Shown: positions 34,040 through 42,189 of the stretch, in pieces
How positions within the stretch are numbered: position 1 is the stretch's first letter
Layout of the letters: every line of letters begins with the position of its first letter
Source of the DNA: Candidatus Undinarchaeales archaeon
Lineage (GTDB): Archaea; SpSt-1190; JASMDC01
DNA: 62,750 bases
Direction: 5' to 3'
Assembly: GCA_030753015.1 (NCBI GenBank)
Contig: JASMDC010000019.1
Span: 1 to 62,750 of the forward strand
Program-made: the position numbers and the translations under genes
Notes under the pieces: model-generated
Told to the model about the DNA's origin: nothing
Seen by the model: the letters and a program-made list of their open reading frames with translations, nothing else
Databases searched by the model: none

Positions 34040-34828
34040 ATGATGAGACGCGCTCTGGCCGTCCTTGCGGTCCTCGCTCTCTTAGCGGGGTGCACCGGTC
34101 CCGGTAGCGGGGGCGCTGCCACCCCTCCTGCCACCGGCCCCCCCCAGCAGCTCCTGCCCGACGGGACGATTTGCTCCTCGTCCTCGGAGTGTGCCGGGGG
34201 CAACTGCCGTTACGGCGTTTGCTGCCTGGCCGGCGAGCGCTGCTGCACCACGGGCGAGCACTGCCCGCCCTCCCAGGAGTGCGGTACCGGGTCCTACTGT
34301 GTCCCGGGAAGTGCCATGGCTGACATCCCCATCGGACCCACCGACATACCAGCAGATCCCGGTGCGCTGAAGGTCCAGGAGGGTGATGAGGTGATGGTGG
34401 ACTACGTGGGCTGGACCACCGACGACCGAGTGGTGTTCGACGCGTCCATCGAGGAGGAAGCGCGGAAATCCGGGCTCCCGCCCAGGGACCGGTACGAGCC
34501 GCTCGCAGTCAAGGTCGGCGCGGGCCAGGTGATCCAGGGATTCGATCGCGGGCTCGTGGGGATGGCCAAGGACGAGACTAAGAAGATCATCATCCCGCCC
34601 GAGGAGGGATACGGGCCCAAGGATCCTGGCCTGTTCAGGCCCATCCCGGTCGACTCACTGCGCGCCCAGGGCTTCGAGCCCGAGGAGGGGGGCCAGCTCA
34701 TCACTGCGGGCGGTGCGTTCCCCATCCTCAACGTCAGTAACGGCATGGCGTGGGTGGACATGAACCACATGCTCGCCGGTCGCGAGATCGCGTTCAGGGT
34801 GACGATCAGGACCATCGACAGGACATGA
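34040..34828 (+). CDS. FKBP-type peptidyl-prolyl isomerase lipoprotein
   Basis: ATG 34040 or 34043. The 262-aa product has a lipoprotein-like signal (AVLALLAGC), then a spacer of about 70 residues rich in cysteine (C.......C..GNC, CCLAGERCC). A FKBP domain follows from about residue 105: VQEGDEVMVDYVGWTTDDRVVFD, VIQGFDRGLVGM, IIIPPEEGYGPKD, and DMNHMLAGREIAFRVTI with an inserted flap domain as in SlyD-like archaeal FKBPs. It would catalyse proline isomerisation outside the membrane, where it could assist folding of the many secreted Cys-rich proteins (inference). Confidence 0.87.
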   Translation: MMRRALAVLAVLALLAGCTGPGSGGAATPPATGPPQQLLPDGTICSSSSECAGGNCRYGVCCLAGERCCTTGEHCPPSQECGTGSYCVPGSAMADIPIGPTDIPADPGALKVQEGDEVMVDYVGWTTDDRVVFDASIEEEARKSGLPPRDRYEPLAVKVGAGQVIQGFDRGLVGMAKDETKKIIIPPEEGYGPKDPGLFRPIPVDSLRAQGFEPEEGGQLITAGGAFPILNVSNGMAWVDMNHMLAGREIAFRVTIRTIDRT

Positions 34829-34883
34829 TCGTGCGCCCACCCCACCCAAAGGTTTAACTAGCGAGAGAGTCCGAGCCCCGCCT

Positions 34884-35243
34884 ATGCTCGTGTACGCATC
34901 ATACATCGCCCTTGGACTGACCGCTGGTGTGCTCAGCGGCCTCCTGGGGGTCGGGGGAGGTATCCTTCTCGTCCCCGTCATGGTGTACGCGTTCGGCCTC
35001 TCCCAGCACGAAGCCCAGGGCACGACCCTCGCTCTGATGGTGCCCCCGATCGGGCTTCTGGGCGCCTACAAGTACTACATCGAGGATAACGTGGATGTAA
35101 CCATGGCAGCCTTCATCTGCATCGGGTTCTTCTTCGGCGGGTACCTCGGTGCTGTTTTCGCAAACGACATCGAGCCCGCCATGCTCAGGCGCGTGTTCGG
35201 TGTGGCGCTGATGGTGACCTCGCTGAAGATGGTCTTCAGCTGA
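34884..35243 (+). CDS. half-size TauE/SafE-type transporter
   Basis: A 119-aa protein with three to four membrane helices and the TauE/SafE signature GLTAGVLSGLLGVGGGILLVPVMV and AQGTTLALMVPP. Normal members are about 250 aa with two such halves. This is one half, probably working as a dimer. The substrate may be a sulfur-containing or organic anion. GGTTTAAC at 34852 is its TATA-like box. The frame ends cleanly and the flanks show no second half. Confidence 0.8.
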   Translation: MLVYASYIALGLTAGVLSGLLGVGGGILLVPVMVYAFGLSQHEAQGTTLALMVPPIGLLGAYKYYIEDNVDVTMAAFICIGFFFGGYLGAVFANDIEPAMLRRVFGVALMVTSLKMVFS

Positions 35244-35302
35244 CCGAGGGGCCGCTGTATCCAAACCCCATATAAAGCTATACGTGCACAAGGTAGTTCG
35301 CC

Positions 35303-35842
35303 ATGAGCGGAGGGCTGGAGCAGTTCCATATCTGGTTCGCTGTGTGCCTTGCCAGTTTTACCGCCTACTCCTACATCCGCGTGGTCGAGAGCTGGGGGAA
35401 GGTCAGCCCCCAGAAGCGCATCATGGAGCCCTCCACTGCCTTCGCCGGTCTCCTGGGATATATCAACATGATCGCCAACGATCTCATGTACGGTGATTTC
35501 GGTCTCGGCGCCATGATCGGCCTGATCGCGGCTTGCCTGGGCATCATCCTCATCGTCATGGCCGTGTTCCATGTCCCGCCGAAGCGCGGTGATGTCGGTC
35601 CGGAGCACAAGAAGATCAGCTTCCCCACTTCGGGGGTCTACGCGTACCTGCGTCATCCGCTATACGACGGTCTCGTCCTTTCCTTTATCGGGTTCCCCTT
35701 GGCCGCGGGTGCAGTGTACTCTCTCTTCGCCGCTGTGCTGTGGGCCCTGTTCGTGGTATTCTGGGGCATGCTTGAGGACCAGATGCTCGCCGATGAGCAC
35801 GGCTCCAAGTTCATCGATTACCAGGCACGCACGTTCTTCTAG
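35303..35842 (+). CDS. isoprenylcysteine methyltransferase-like membrane protein
   Basis: A 179-aa protein with four to five membrane helices. The C-terminal part (GVYAYLRHPLYDGLVLSFIG, EDQMLADEHGSKFIDYQARTFF) is the SAM-binding signature of the ICMT/phospholipid methyltransferase (PEMT-like) family. It methylates a lipid or membrane-associated substrate. CATATAAAG at 35269-35277 is its TATA-like box. Confidence 0.82.
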   Translation: MSGGLEQFHIWFAVCLASFTAYSYIRVVESWGKVSPQKRIMEPSTAFAGLLGYINMIANDLMYGDFGLGAMIGLIAACLGIILIVMAVFHVPPKRGDVGPEHKKISFPTSGVYAYLRHPLYDGLVLSFIGFPLAAGAVYSLFAAVLWALFVVFWGMLEDQMLADEHGSKFIDYQARTFF

Positions 35843-35885
35843 GACGCGATCACTGTCGACATTATTCAGTGATCGTTCTTGACAT

Positions 35886-36167
35886 CCACCCCCAATAAAT
35901 AGTAGGTCGTTCATCATTATATATGCCCCGGGGGTGGCGTGCCAGTATTCCACATTTTACTGAAATATTAATAAGAATTTAATACTATTTTAGTACTAGA
36001 TTTGGGGTCGCCTGTTTATTGTATGCATGTTCGCCCACCTTCACCGGTACGCGATCCGTCCCATGGTTGAAAACGCATGGGATTTCTCGAACACGTTCAA
36101 TATTACTAAGGATTCATCCCTTCCCTCTCGGAAGGGGACTTCCCGCCGAAATAAAAAAGAGTTAAAA
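35886..36167 (-). mobile_element. IS605-type element remnant, copy 3
   Basis: This fills the 355-base gap before alaS. At the left an 8-base inverted repeat CCACCCCC (35886-35893) and GGGGGTGG (35930-35937) adjoins GGCGTGCCAGTA. The middle (about 35945-36020) is A+T rich, unlike the genome. At the right, the CGGA-loop hairpin (36124-36137), CCCGCCGAAA, an A-run and GTTAAAA (36161-36167) match copies 1 and 2. No transposase reading frame is left. The GTTAAAA box lies 31-37 bases before the alaS ATG and likely acts as its TATA box. Confidence 0.5.
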
Positions 36168-36197
36168 CCTTGTCGGCTGTCCCCGTTCAGGATCGTC

Positions 36198-38759
36198 ATG
36201 CTCTCTGACAAGGAGATCAAGAAACAGTACAGACCGAAGTTCTGGGCCGAGCCCGAGAAATTCTACGCCAGCGAGGCCCTGCGCGAGGAGGGCTATTCCC
36301 GCGGCATCTGTACCAAGTGCGGCAAGCCCTTCTGGGCCACGGACGCTGACCGGCCGGTATGCGGTGATCCCGCCTGCAGTCCCGGGGAGAGCTTCGCATT
36401 CATCGGGAACACTCCTGCGGGCCGCTCCATGGACTACATCGAGATCTGGACGCGCTTTGCCAAGATGTTCGAGGGCTTTGGCTACACGCCCATCGCCCGC
36501 TATCCCGCTGTGGCCCGATGGAACCCCACCATGGAGTACACCAACGCCTCCATCGCCGCATTCCAGCCCTTCGTCATCGCCGGGGAGATGGACCCCCCGG
36601 CCAATCCCCTGGTCATCCCCCAGTTCTGCCTCCGCTTCTCCGACATCGACAACGTGGGCATCACCATGTCCCACAACACCGGGTTCGTGATGATCGGCCA
36701 GCACATGTTCGTCCCGCCCGAACAGTGGGACCAGAACGCCGTGTTCCGCCACATCCAGACCTGGCTCAAGGACGGGCTCAAGCTCCCCAACGAAGAGGTC
36801 GTGTTCGCCGAGGACGCCTGGGCGGGCGGCGGTAACTTCGGTTGCTGCATGGAGTTCTTCTCTCGCGGCTGCGAGCTTGGGAACCAGGTGTACATGCTCA
36901 ACGAGCAGACGCCTGCCGGTGTCCGCGAGCTCAAGCTAAAGGTGTTGGACATGGGCATGGGCATGGAGCGCAACGCTTGGTTCTCCCAGGGCTGCAACAC
37001 CATGTACGACGCCCAGTTCCCATCGGTCATGAAGAAGCTCCTGAAGCGGACCGGTGTGGAGTACGACGACGGCCTGCTGCGTCGGTACGTGCCGTATGCT
37101 GGCCTGCTGAACCTGGACGAGGTGGACGACATCCAAGCCGCCTGGCGCACCGTGGCCGAGAAGGTCGGCTCCGACGTCGATGAGCTGCGCAACAATATCA
37201 TCCCGCTCTCGGGTGTGTACTCCATCGCCGAGCATACACGCTCGCTACTGGTCACGCTCAGCGACGGGGCGCTGCCATCCAACGTGGGCGGCGGTTACAA
37301 CCTGCGTATTCTCGCTCGACGGGCGTTGGGATTCATCATCCAGCAGGGCTGGGACCTGCACCTCTCCGAGGTGTGCGCCTGGCACGCCGACTACCTCAAG
37401 CCCATCTTCCCCGAGCTTTCCGAGAACCTCGATGAGGTGGAGAAGATACTCGAAGTGGAGCGGACAAAGTACGAGGCGATGCGTCGCAAGACCACATCGC
37501 AGGTCGCCCGCATCGTCAAGGAGGATGTCACCACCGAGCGGCTGCTGGAGCTGTACGACTCCAACGGTATCCCGCCCGACCTGGTGGCCGCAGAAGCCAA
37601 GAAGCTGGACAGGACCATCGTTGTTCCCGAGGACTTCTACACTCGTGTGGCCGAGCTCCACGAGACCCGCGAGCAGGTCCACGCCACCAAGAAGGAGGAG
37701 GTCCCGGGTCTGGACGGTCTTCCCGACACGCGTGCCGACTACTTCGGCGACTGGAAGGAGCTGGACTTCACTGCAAAGGTGCTGCGTGTCAAGGACGCCT
37801 TCGTCGTCCTGGACACAACCCGGTTCTATCCTACCTCGGGCGGACAGATACACGACATCGGCACCATCGGCGGTGAAGAGGTCGTCGGCGTGCAGAAGCA
37901 GGGCGGTCTCATCGTCCACGTCATGAAGGCCTCGCCGTCCTTCTCGGAGGGCGACTCCGTCGAAGGCCACGTGGACGAGGCGAGGCGTCGACAGCTGGCG
38001 CAGCACCACACCGCGGCCCACATCATCAACGCTGCCGCACGCCGTGTTCTCGGGCGACATATCAACCAGGCCGGTGCCAAGAAGACCCTGGAGCGCGCTC
38101 ATCTGGACGTCACCCACTTCCAGGCCATCACAGACGAAGAGCTCGTGCGCATCGAGGAGGAGGCCAACAGCATCGTGGGCGAGGATATCGTCGTCAAGAA
38201 AGGCTTCTACGCCCGCGACCAGGCAGAGAAGAAGTACGGCATGGCCATCTACCAGGGCGGTGCGGTACCCGGTAAGAGCGTGCGTGTCGTCGAGGTGCCC
38301 AGTGTGGATATCGAGGCCTGTGGCGGGACACACCTCAACTCCACCAGCGAAGTGGGCCCCATCCACATCCTCAAGACCAAGAAGATCCAGGACGGGGTCG
38401 TGCGCATCCTGTTCACCGCTGGCGGTGCCGCCAGTCACACGGCCTCTCAGGAGGAGACAATGCTGGCCGAGACCGCAGAGATACTTGACGTCGATGGCGA
38501 CCAGGTACCGGCTCGCGCGGACGAACTGTTCCGCAAGTGGAAGAAGGTACGCAAATCCATGAAGAAGCGCAGGCCAGTGGCAGAGGAGCAGTTCATGCTC
38601 ACCGCAGATGACCGCTTCGACGGTGACGCTCTGGCACGGACTGCCGAGATCTTCCGGGTCCAGCCCGAGTACGTGGTCAAGACCGCCAAGCGGTTCCTCG
38701 ATGAGCTGACGTCCATGCGCGACAAGGTCGAGATAGCTCCTCCGGACGAAGAAGAGTGA
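36198..38759 (+). CDS. alaS: alanyl-tRNA synthetase (archaeal type)
   Basis: The open frame begins at 36027, but its first 57 codons run through the transposon remnant; ATG 36198 (MLSDKEIKKQYRPKF) is where the archaeal family begins. The 853-aa protein has the archaeal N-terminal zinc module (CTKCGKPFW, CGDPAC), the class II catalytic core (PSNVGGGYNLRILARRALG), and the editing domain with HHTAAH and CGGTHL zinc ligands. A short C-terminal helical part ends it. It charges tRNA-Ala and clears Ser/Gly errors. The ABC ATPase starts seven bases after its stop. Confidence 0.95.
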   Translation: MLSDKEIKKQYRPKFWAEPEKFYASEALREEGYSRGICTKCGKPFWATDADRPVCGDPACSPGESFAFIGNTPAGRSMDYIEIWTRFAKMFEGFGYTPIARYPAVARWNPTMEYTNASIAAFQPFVIAGEMDPPANPLVIPQFCLRFSDIDNVGITMSHNTGFVMIGQHMFVPPEQWDQNAVFRHIQTWLKDGLKLPNEEVVFAEDAWAGGGNFGCCMEFFSRGCELGNQVYMLNEQTPAGVRELKLKVLDMGMGMERNAWFSQGCNTMYDAQFPSVMKKLLKRTGVEYDDGLLRRYVPYAGLLNLDEVDDIQAAWRTVAEKVGSDVDELRNNIIPLSGVYSIAEHTRSLLVTLSDGALPSNVGGGYNLRILARRALGFIIQQGWDLHLSEVCAWHADYLKPIFPELSENLDEVEKILEVERTKYEAMRRKTTSQVARIVKEDVTTERLLELYDSNGIPPDLVAAEAKKLDRTIVVPEDFYTRVAELHETREQVHATKKEEVPGLDGLPDTRADYFGDWKELDFTAKVLRVKDAFVVLDTTRFYPTSGGQIHDIGTIGGEEVVGVQKQGGLIVHVMKASPSFSEGDSVEGHVDEARRRQLAQHHTAAHIINAAARRVLGRHINQAGAKKTLERAHLDVTHFQAITDEELVRIEEEANSIVGEDIVVKKGFYARDQAEKKYGMAIYQGGAVPGKSVRVVEVPSVDIEACGGTHLNSTSEVGPIHILKTKKIQDGVVRILFTAGGAASHTASQEETMLAETAEILDVDGDQVPARADELFRKWKKVRKSMKKRRPVAEEQFMLTADDRFDGDALARTAEIFRVQPEYVVKTAKRFLDELTSMRDKVEIAPPDEEE

Positions 38760-38766
38760 GCTGACC

Positions 38767-39705
38767 ATGACAAGCGACGTCGCCATCGAGACGAAGGAGC
38801 TCACCAAGCGATACGGCACGCTCACGGCCCTTGACGGGCTCTCGCTCTCGGTGAAGGAGGGCGAAGTGTACGGGATCCTCGGCCCCAACGGTGCGGGGAA
38901 GTCGACACTCATCCGCATAACCTGTGGCCTGCTCAATCCCTCAGGTGGGACGGTGCTCGTGCGGGGCATCGACGTACGCGAGCGTCCCGAGGAAGTGAAG
39001 GCCCTCATCGGCTACCTCCCGGAAGAGACATCGCTCTACGAGCACATGACCGTTCTCGAGTATCTAACGTTCTTTGCTGACCTCTACGGCCTGGGACGGG
39101 AGGAGGGAGGCAAGCGGGCCCACAAGCTCGTCGAGCGTCTTGACCTGGGCGACAAGCGAACGGAGCGCATCGGCACCCTGTCCAAGGGGCTCAAGCGCCG
39201 AGTCGCCATAGCCCGTGCACTGATCCACGACCCGTCCATCCTCATACTGGACGAACCCACCAGCGGTCTCGATCCTGTGGCGTCCCTCGATATCAGGGAG
39301 CTCATCGCATCCCTTGCCACAGAGGAGGGGAAGACCGTGCTCCTGTCGACCCACCTTGTATGGATGGCGGAACAGCTGTGCCATCGCATCGGGATCCTCA
39401 GCAAGGGCAAACTACTTCTCTCCGGGACCACTGACGAGGTATGCGGCAGGCTCGATGCCCGCCAGACCTCCGTGGAGGTCGTCGTGGAGTCCCATCCCGG
39501 TACAAAGATGCCCCATGCCACCGACGCCAAGGTCGAGCGAAAGGGCAGGGTGTGCGTCCTCACCTTCCCTGGCGTGGAGCTCGCGGTCAAGGCCCTTGAG
39601 AAGCTTCGGCTCTCACATCCGGTGGTCTCGATCACCACGGCCCAGCGCTCTCTGGAGGACGTGTTCCTCGAACGCTTCTCGCGGAGCGAGGAGGGCCGGG
39701 ACTGA
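38767..39705 (+). CDS. ABC transporter ATP-binding subunit
   Basis: A 312-aa ATPase with Walker A GPNGAGKST, signature LSKGLKRRVAIARAL, Walker B ILILDEPTSGLDP and the switch His in LLSTHLVWMA. A C-terminal domain of about 90 residues follows, as in CcmA/NatA-type exporters. It pairs with the permease that starts two bases after its stop. Substrate unknown; the arrangement suggests an exporter. Confidence 0.92.
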   Translation: MTSDVAIETKELTKRYGTLTALDGLSLSVKEGEVYGILGPNGAGKSTLIRITCGLLNPSGGTVLVRGIDVRERPEEVKALIGYLPEETSLYEHMTVLEYLTFFADLYGLGREEGGKRAHKLVERLDLGDKRTERIGTLSKGLKRRVAIARALIHDPSILILDEPTSGLDPVASLDIRELIASLATEEGKTVLLSTHLVWMAEQLCHRIGILSKGKLLLSGTTDEVCGRLDARQTSVEVVVESHPGTKMPHATDAKVERKGRVCVLTFPGVELAVKALEKLRLSHPVVSITTAQRSLEDVFLERFSRSEEGRD

Positions 39706-39707
39706 CC

Positions 39708-40787
39708 ATGCACCGGACCATCGTGCTCGCTTGGCGATGGCTGCGCGAGCTGGTGCTCCGTCCGTCGTTCGCTTTCATGTTCACGTTCATGGTGGCCGCG
39801 GTCATCATCGTGCTCGCTTTCCTCGGCCCGTTCTCCCCCTTCCTGGACGCGAGAGTCTACTCCAAGGCTACCGACGTTTCGCTATCGATCGTGCTGGTGG
39901 GAGATGAGGCTGCGCTCCGCGACTCCCTCCTTGCCCGCGCCTTGAGCACTCGCAAGGAAGTGCGGTCCGTGAGCTATGCAACCACCCTGGACGAGGCCTT
40001 GGCGTCCCCCGACCGGATGGACGCCATCGTGGTCATCCCACCGGGCGTGGGAGGGACCATCCGCCTCCTGGTCGCCCAGGAGGGATTGCGTGGACCGCTC
40101 GCCGTGTCCATGGTGCAGACGGTACTGGCCGAGAGCGATCCCCCGCAACGCCGACGGGCCCTGGCCGAGGAGCGGAAGCTGGTTGTTGGGAGCCTCCAGG
40201 TGGCGGACGACTACGGTTCGTGGGATGATCCGCCGCTCCTGATCGACGCCGTGCAGCTCTTCCTCGTCCCTTTCCTCGTGCTCTTCCCCGCCTTTGCTGT
40301 CGCTATGTTCACCACGAACCTCGTTCGCGAGGAGTTCACGACACGGACCATGGACTCCCTTCTCATGGCCTGCCCACGACCACGCATCCTGGCCGGTGGT
40401 CTGGCGGCACCTACGGTGCTCCTCACTGCGGTCGCATCGGGGACTGTCCTCCTTCTGAGCAGACGTTTGTTCCCCGTGCTCGGCGTGGCCCCGCTCGTGG
40501 CCATCTCCGGTGTCACCTCGCTCTTTCTGTGCGGTGTCGGTGCCGCTGCTGCGGTGCGCACACGGGGCGCCGAGACCTCCCAGTCTGCCGTATGGGTGGC
40601 CACCGCCCTGGTCGGTGCGACGGTGATGCTCCCCCGCCCGCTCTCCCCGCCGAGGCTGGCGGTCGCGCTGGGTACTGGGCCCGTGCCCTTCTGGGAGGTA
40701 GGGACGTGCATCGTCGGCCTCATCATGGTCGCGACGCTCGCCTGGGGTATGTTCGAGCGGTCGTTCGCAGGATTGGCGGAAGGATAG
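39708..40787 (+). CDS. ABC-2-type exporter permease
   Basis: A 359-aa membrane protein. One N-terminal helix (FAFMFTFMVAAVIIVLAFLGPF) is followed by an external domain of about 150 residues (LSIVLVGDEAALRDSLLARAL, MDAIVVIPPG), then five to six helices. This is the NatB/ABC-2 layout. VREEFTTRTMDSLLMACPRPRILAG is the typical coupling-helix loop of this family. It acts with the ATPase encoded just upstream. Confidence 0.87.
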   Translation: MHRTIVLAWRWLRELVLRPSFAFMFTFMVAAVIIVLAFLGPFSPFLDARVYSKATDVSLSIVLVGDEAALRDSLLARALSTRKEVRSVSYATTLDEALASPDRMDAIVVIPPGVGGTIRLLVAQEGLRGPLAVSMVQTVLAESDPPQRRRALAEERKLVVGSLQVADDYGSWDDPPLLIDAVQLFLVPFLVLFPAFAVAMFTTNLVREEFTTRTMDSLLMACPRPRILAGGLAAPTVLLTAVASGTVLLLSRRLFPVLGVAPLVAISGVTSLFLCGVGAAAAVRTRGAETSQSAVWVATALVGATVMLPRPLSPPRLAVALGTGPVPFWEVGTCIVGLIMVATLAWGMFERSFAGLAEG

Positions 40788-40799
40788 TCCGATCCCGTA

Positions 40800-41558
40800 T
40801 CAAGGATGCGGACCTGTCCTTGCGGCCGAGCGGGGCGTCTGTGCCAGGCGCTGTGAACGTCGGTGGAGAGAAAGGTACTCCCCCAAAAGCTCGCTCACGA
40901 CATCCCGGGAACCCAGACCAATGGCGAGCCCCATTCCCAGGGAGAGGCCAAGGCCTAGGGAGCACAGGGCGACGATGAGCGGTAGTGCGAGCACTAAAGT
41001 GACGATGCTCCGCTCGACACCCATGACCAGCAGCGGCAGTGCCAGGACCACGGCGACGTACACGATCAGGATATTGGTCAGCACACCGACTATCTTCGCC
41101 TGGGGCAGTTCGATGGTGCCCAGCCGACGCGCCACGTACTCGCCGACGACAACGCCGAGGAGCACGATGAGGGCGGATTGGACGATACGTGGTGAGTACT
41201 CGACCAGGACCATGCGCATCAGCGCGTCGACCGTCGGCACCCCGAAAGTGCCCACGGCCACGGTGATGAAGATCAGGTAGACGTACCAGCGGATGGCGAT
41301 GGACACGATCTCGGCGAGCCCGAGGCCCTGGAACTCCACCCTGACATCTGCTCGTTCGAGCATGTGCTCCAGCTGGATGAGCCGGAAGATCCGCACCGCA
41401 ACAGCAGAGATCGCCCGCCCGAGCACGTACCCCGCAGCGACCACGAGGGCCGCTACGAAGAACCGGGGCACGAAGAAGTGGGCCTTTCCATAGGCCTGGG
41501 TAACGCTCTCCTGGAAGATGTCACCCACAACACCGGTGGTGTTCAGCACCCCTGCCAT
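40800..41558 (-). CDS. conserved-TM-helix membrane protein (mechanosensitive-channel-like)
   Basis: ATG 41558 is preferred because the longer start at 41582 would sit inside the TATA box. The 252-aa protein has five hydrophobic helices. The middle repeats the PF05552-type 'conserved TM helix' (SALIVLLGVVVGEYVARRLG) found in MscS-related proteins, but no beta domain follows. The C-terminus is short and Arg-rich. It may be a pore or a structural membrane protein; the activity is unproven. Confidence 0.7.
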   Translation of the reverse strand: MAGVLNTTGVVGDIFQESVTQAYGKAHFFVPRFFVAALVVAAGYVLGRAISAVAVRIFRLIQLEHMLERADVRVEFQGLGLAEIVSIAIRWYVYLIFITVAVGTFGVPTVDALMRMVLVEYSPRIVQSALIVLLGVVVGEYVARRLGTIELPQAKIVGVLTNILIVYVAVVLALPLLVMGVERSIVTLVLALPLIVALCSLGLGLSLGMGLAIGLGSRDVVSELLGEYLSLHRRSQRLAQTPRSAARTGPHP

Positions 41559-41580
41559 CGCCGTGTGGGGGTTGTGCATC

Positions 41581-41590
41581 ATTTAAATAT
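41581..41590. promoter_or_regulatory. shared palindromic TATA box (divergent promoter)
   Basis: ATTTAAAT is a perfect palindrome centred 27-30 bases from ATG 41558 (minus) and ATG 41614 (plus). Both genes would be leaderless from this one box. No second box is seen between them. Confidence 0.6.
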
Positions 41591-41613
41591 CGTTCGCGTA
41601 TCAATGTAAAGCG

Positions 41614-41799
41614 ATGGAGTGGCTGGAACGGGGCACGCTCGAGGGCCTGGCATTGGCAGCCTTGGTGCTCGTTATCACCTTCCATGGCTACTTCGTGTTC
41701 TTCTGGGGGACCGTGGGTCTGGTGAACGTCGTCGTTTTCGTCGTGGTGGCGGGATTGCTGGCCCAGGAGCTCGTCCCCTGGATCGAGGAGGATGACTGA
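41614..41799 (+). CDS. small two-helix membrane protein
   Basis: A 61-aa protein with two hydrophobic helices (LEGLALAALVLVITFHGYFVFFW and VGLVNVVVFVVVAGLLAQELV) and an acidic end. The start lies about 30 bases from the shared TATA box. The family is unknown. The next gene starts a base or two after its stop, so the two are one operon. Confidence 0.65.
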   Translation: MEWLERGTLEGLALAALVLVITFHGYFVFFWGTVGLVNVVVFVVVAGLLAQELVPWIEEDD

Positions 41800-41800
41800 G

Positions 41801-42139
41801 ATGCTCCGCACCGAACTCGAGAGCTCGCTCGCCCACTACTTGGCCGCGGACGGCTGGCAGGCCCGTGAGGCCGTGCCCTTTGGCGTCCCGTCGGTGCTGC
41901 GTCTCCTGGCCGCCCAGCGTAAGGGGAAGATGGCGCTGTTCCACTCACTGGAGGCGGGGAAGCAGAAGAAGCTCAAGCTCGACGCCGATCAGCTCGCCGA
42001 CCTCAAGGGCTGGTCCGAGCGCAACGACCTCAGAACGTACATCGCTGTGCTCTTCGGGGACCGCTGGGTCATCAAGAACGTTGGCAGACTCCGCTCCACC
42101 TGGATCGAGCGCCTGAGTATAAGCGACGACGGCCTCTGA
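41801..42139 (+). CDS. hypothetical protein, possibly a degenerate nuclease-fold protein
   Basis: Start at ATG 41801 just after the upstream stop, or at ATG 41792 overlapping it. The 112-aa soluble protein follows the secondary-structure order of Hjc/PD-(D/E)XK proteins: an N-terminal helix, SVLRLLAAQRKGKMALFHSLEAG where a nuclease would have D and ExK, a helix with QLADLKGWSERN, and TYIAVLFGDRWVIKN. The catalytic acids are not present, so if the fold is right the protein is not a nuclease. This assignment is speculative. Confidence 0.55.
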   Translation: MLRTELESSLAHYLAADGWQAREAVPFGVPSVLRLLAAQRKGKMALFHSLEAGKQKKLKLDADQLADLKGWSERNDLRTYIAVLFGDRWVIKNVGRLRSTWIERLSISDDGL

Positions 42140-42189
42140 CACCCTGCTGAGAGGGAGGGTTTTTAATATTTCCCGGCCATCATCGTCCC

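Noticed and set aside
36027-36197. N-terminal extension of alaS by 57 residues
   Set aside because: It runs through the transposon remnant, is not typical of the family, and would place the TATA-like box inside the coding region.
37245-39008. 587-aa open frame antisense to alaS and the ABC ATPase
   Set aside because: It is a shadow of two well-supported genes in a G+C-rich genome. Its composition is that of reverse codons and it shows no domain.
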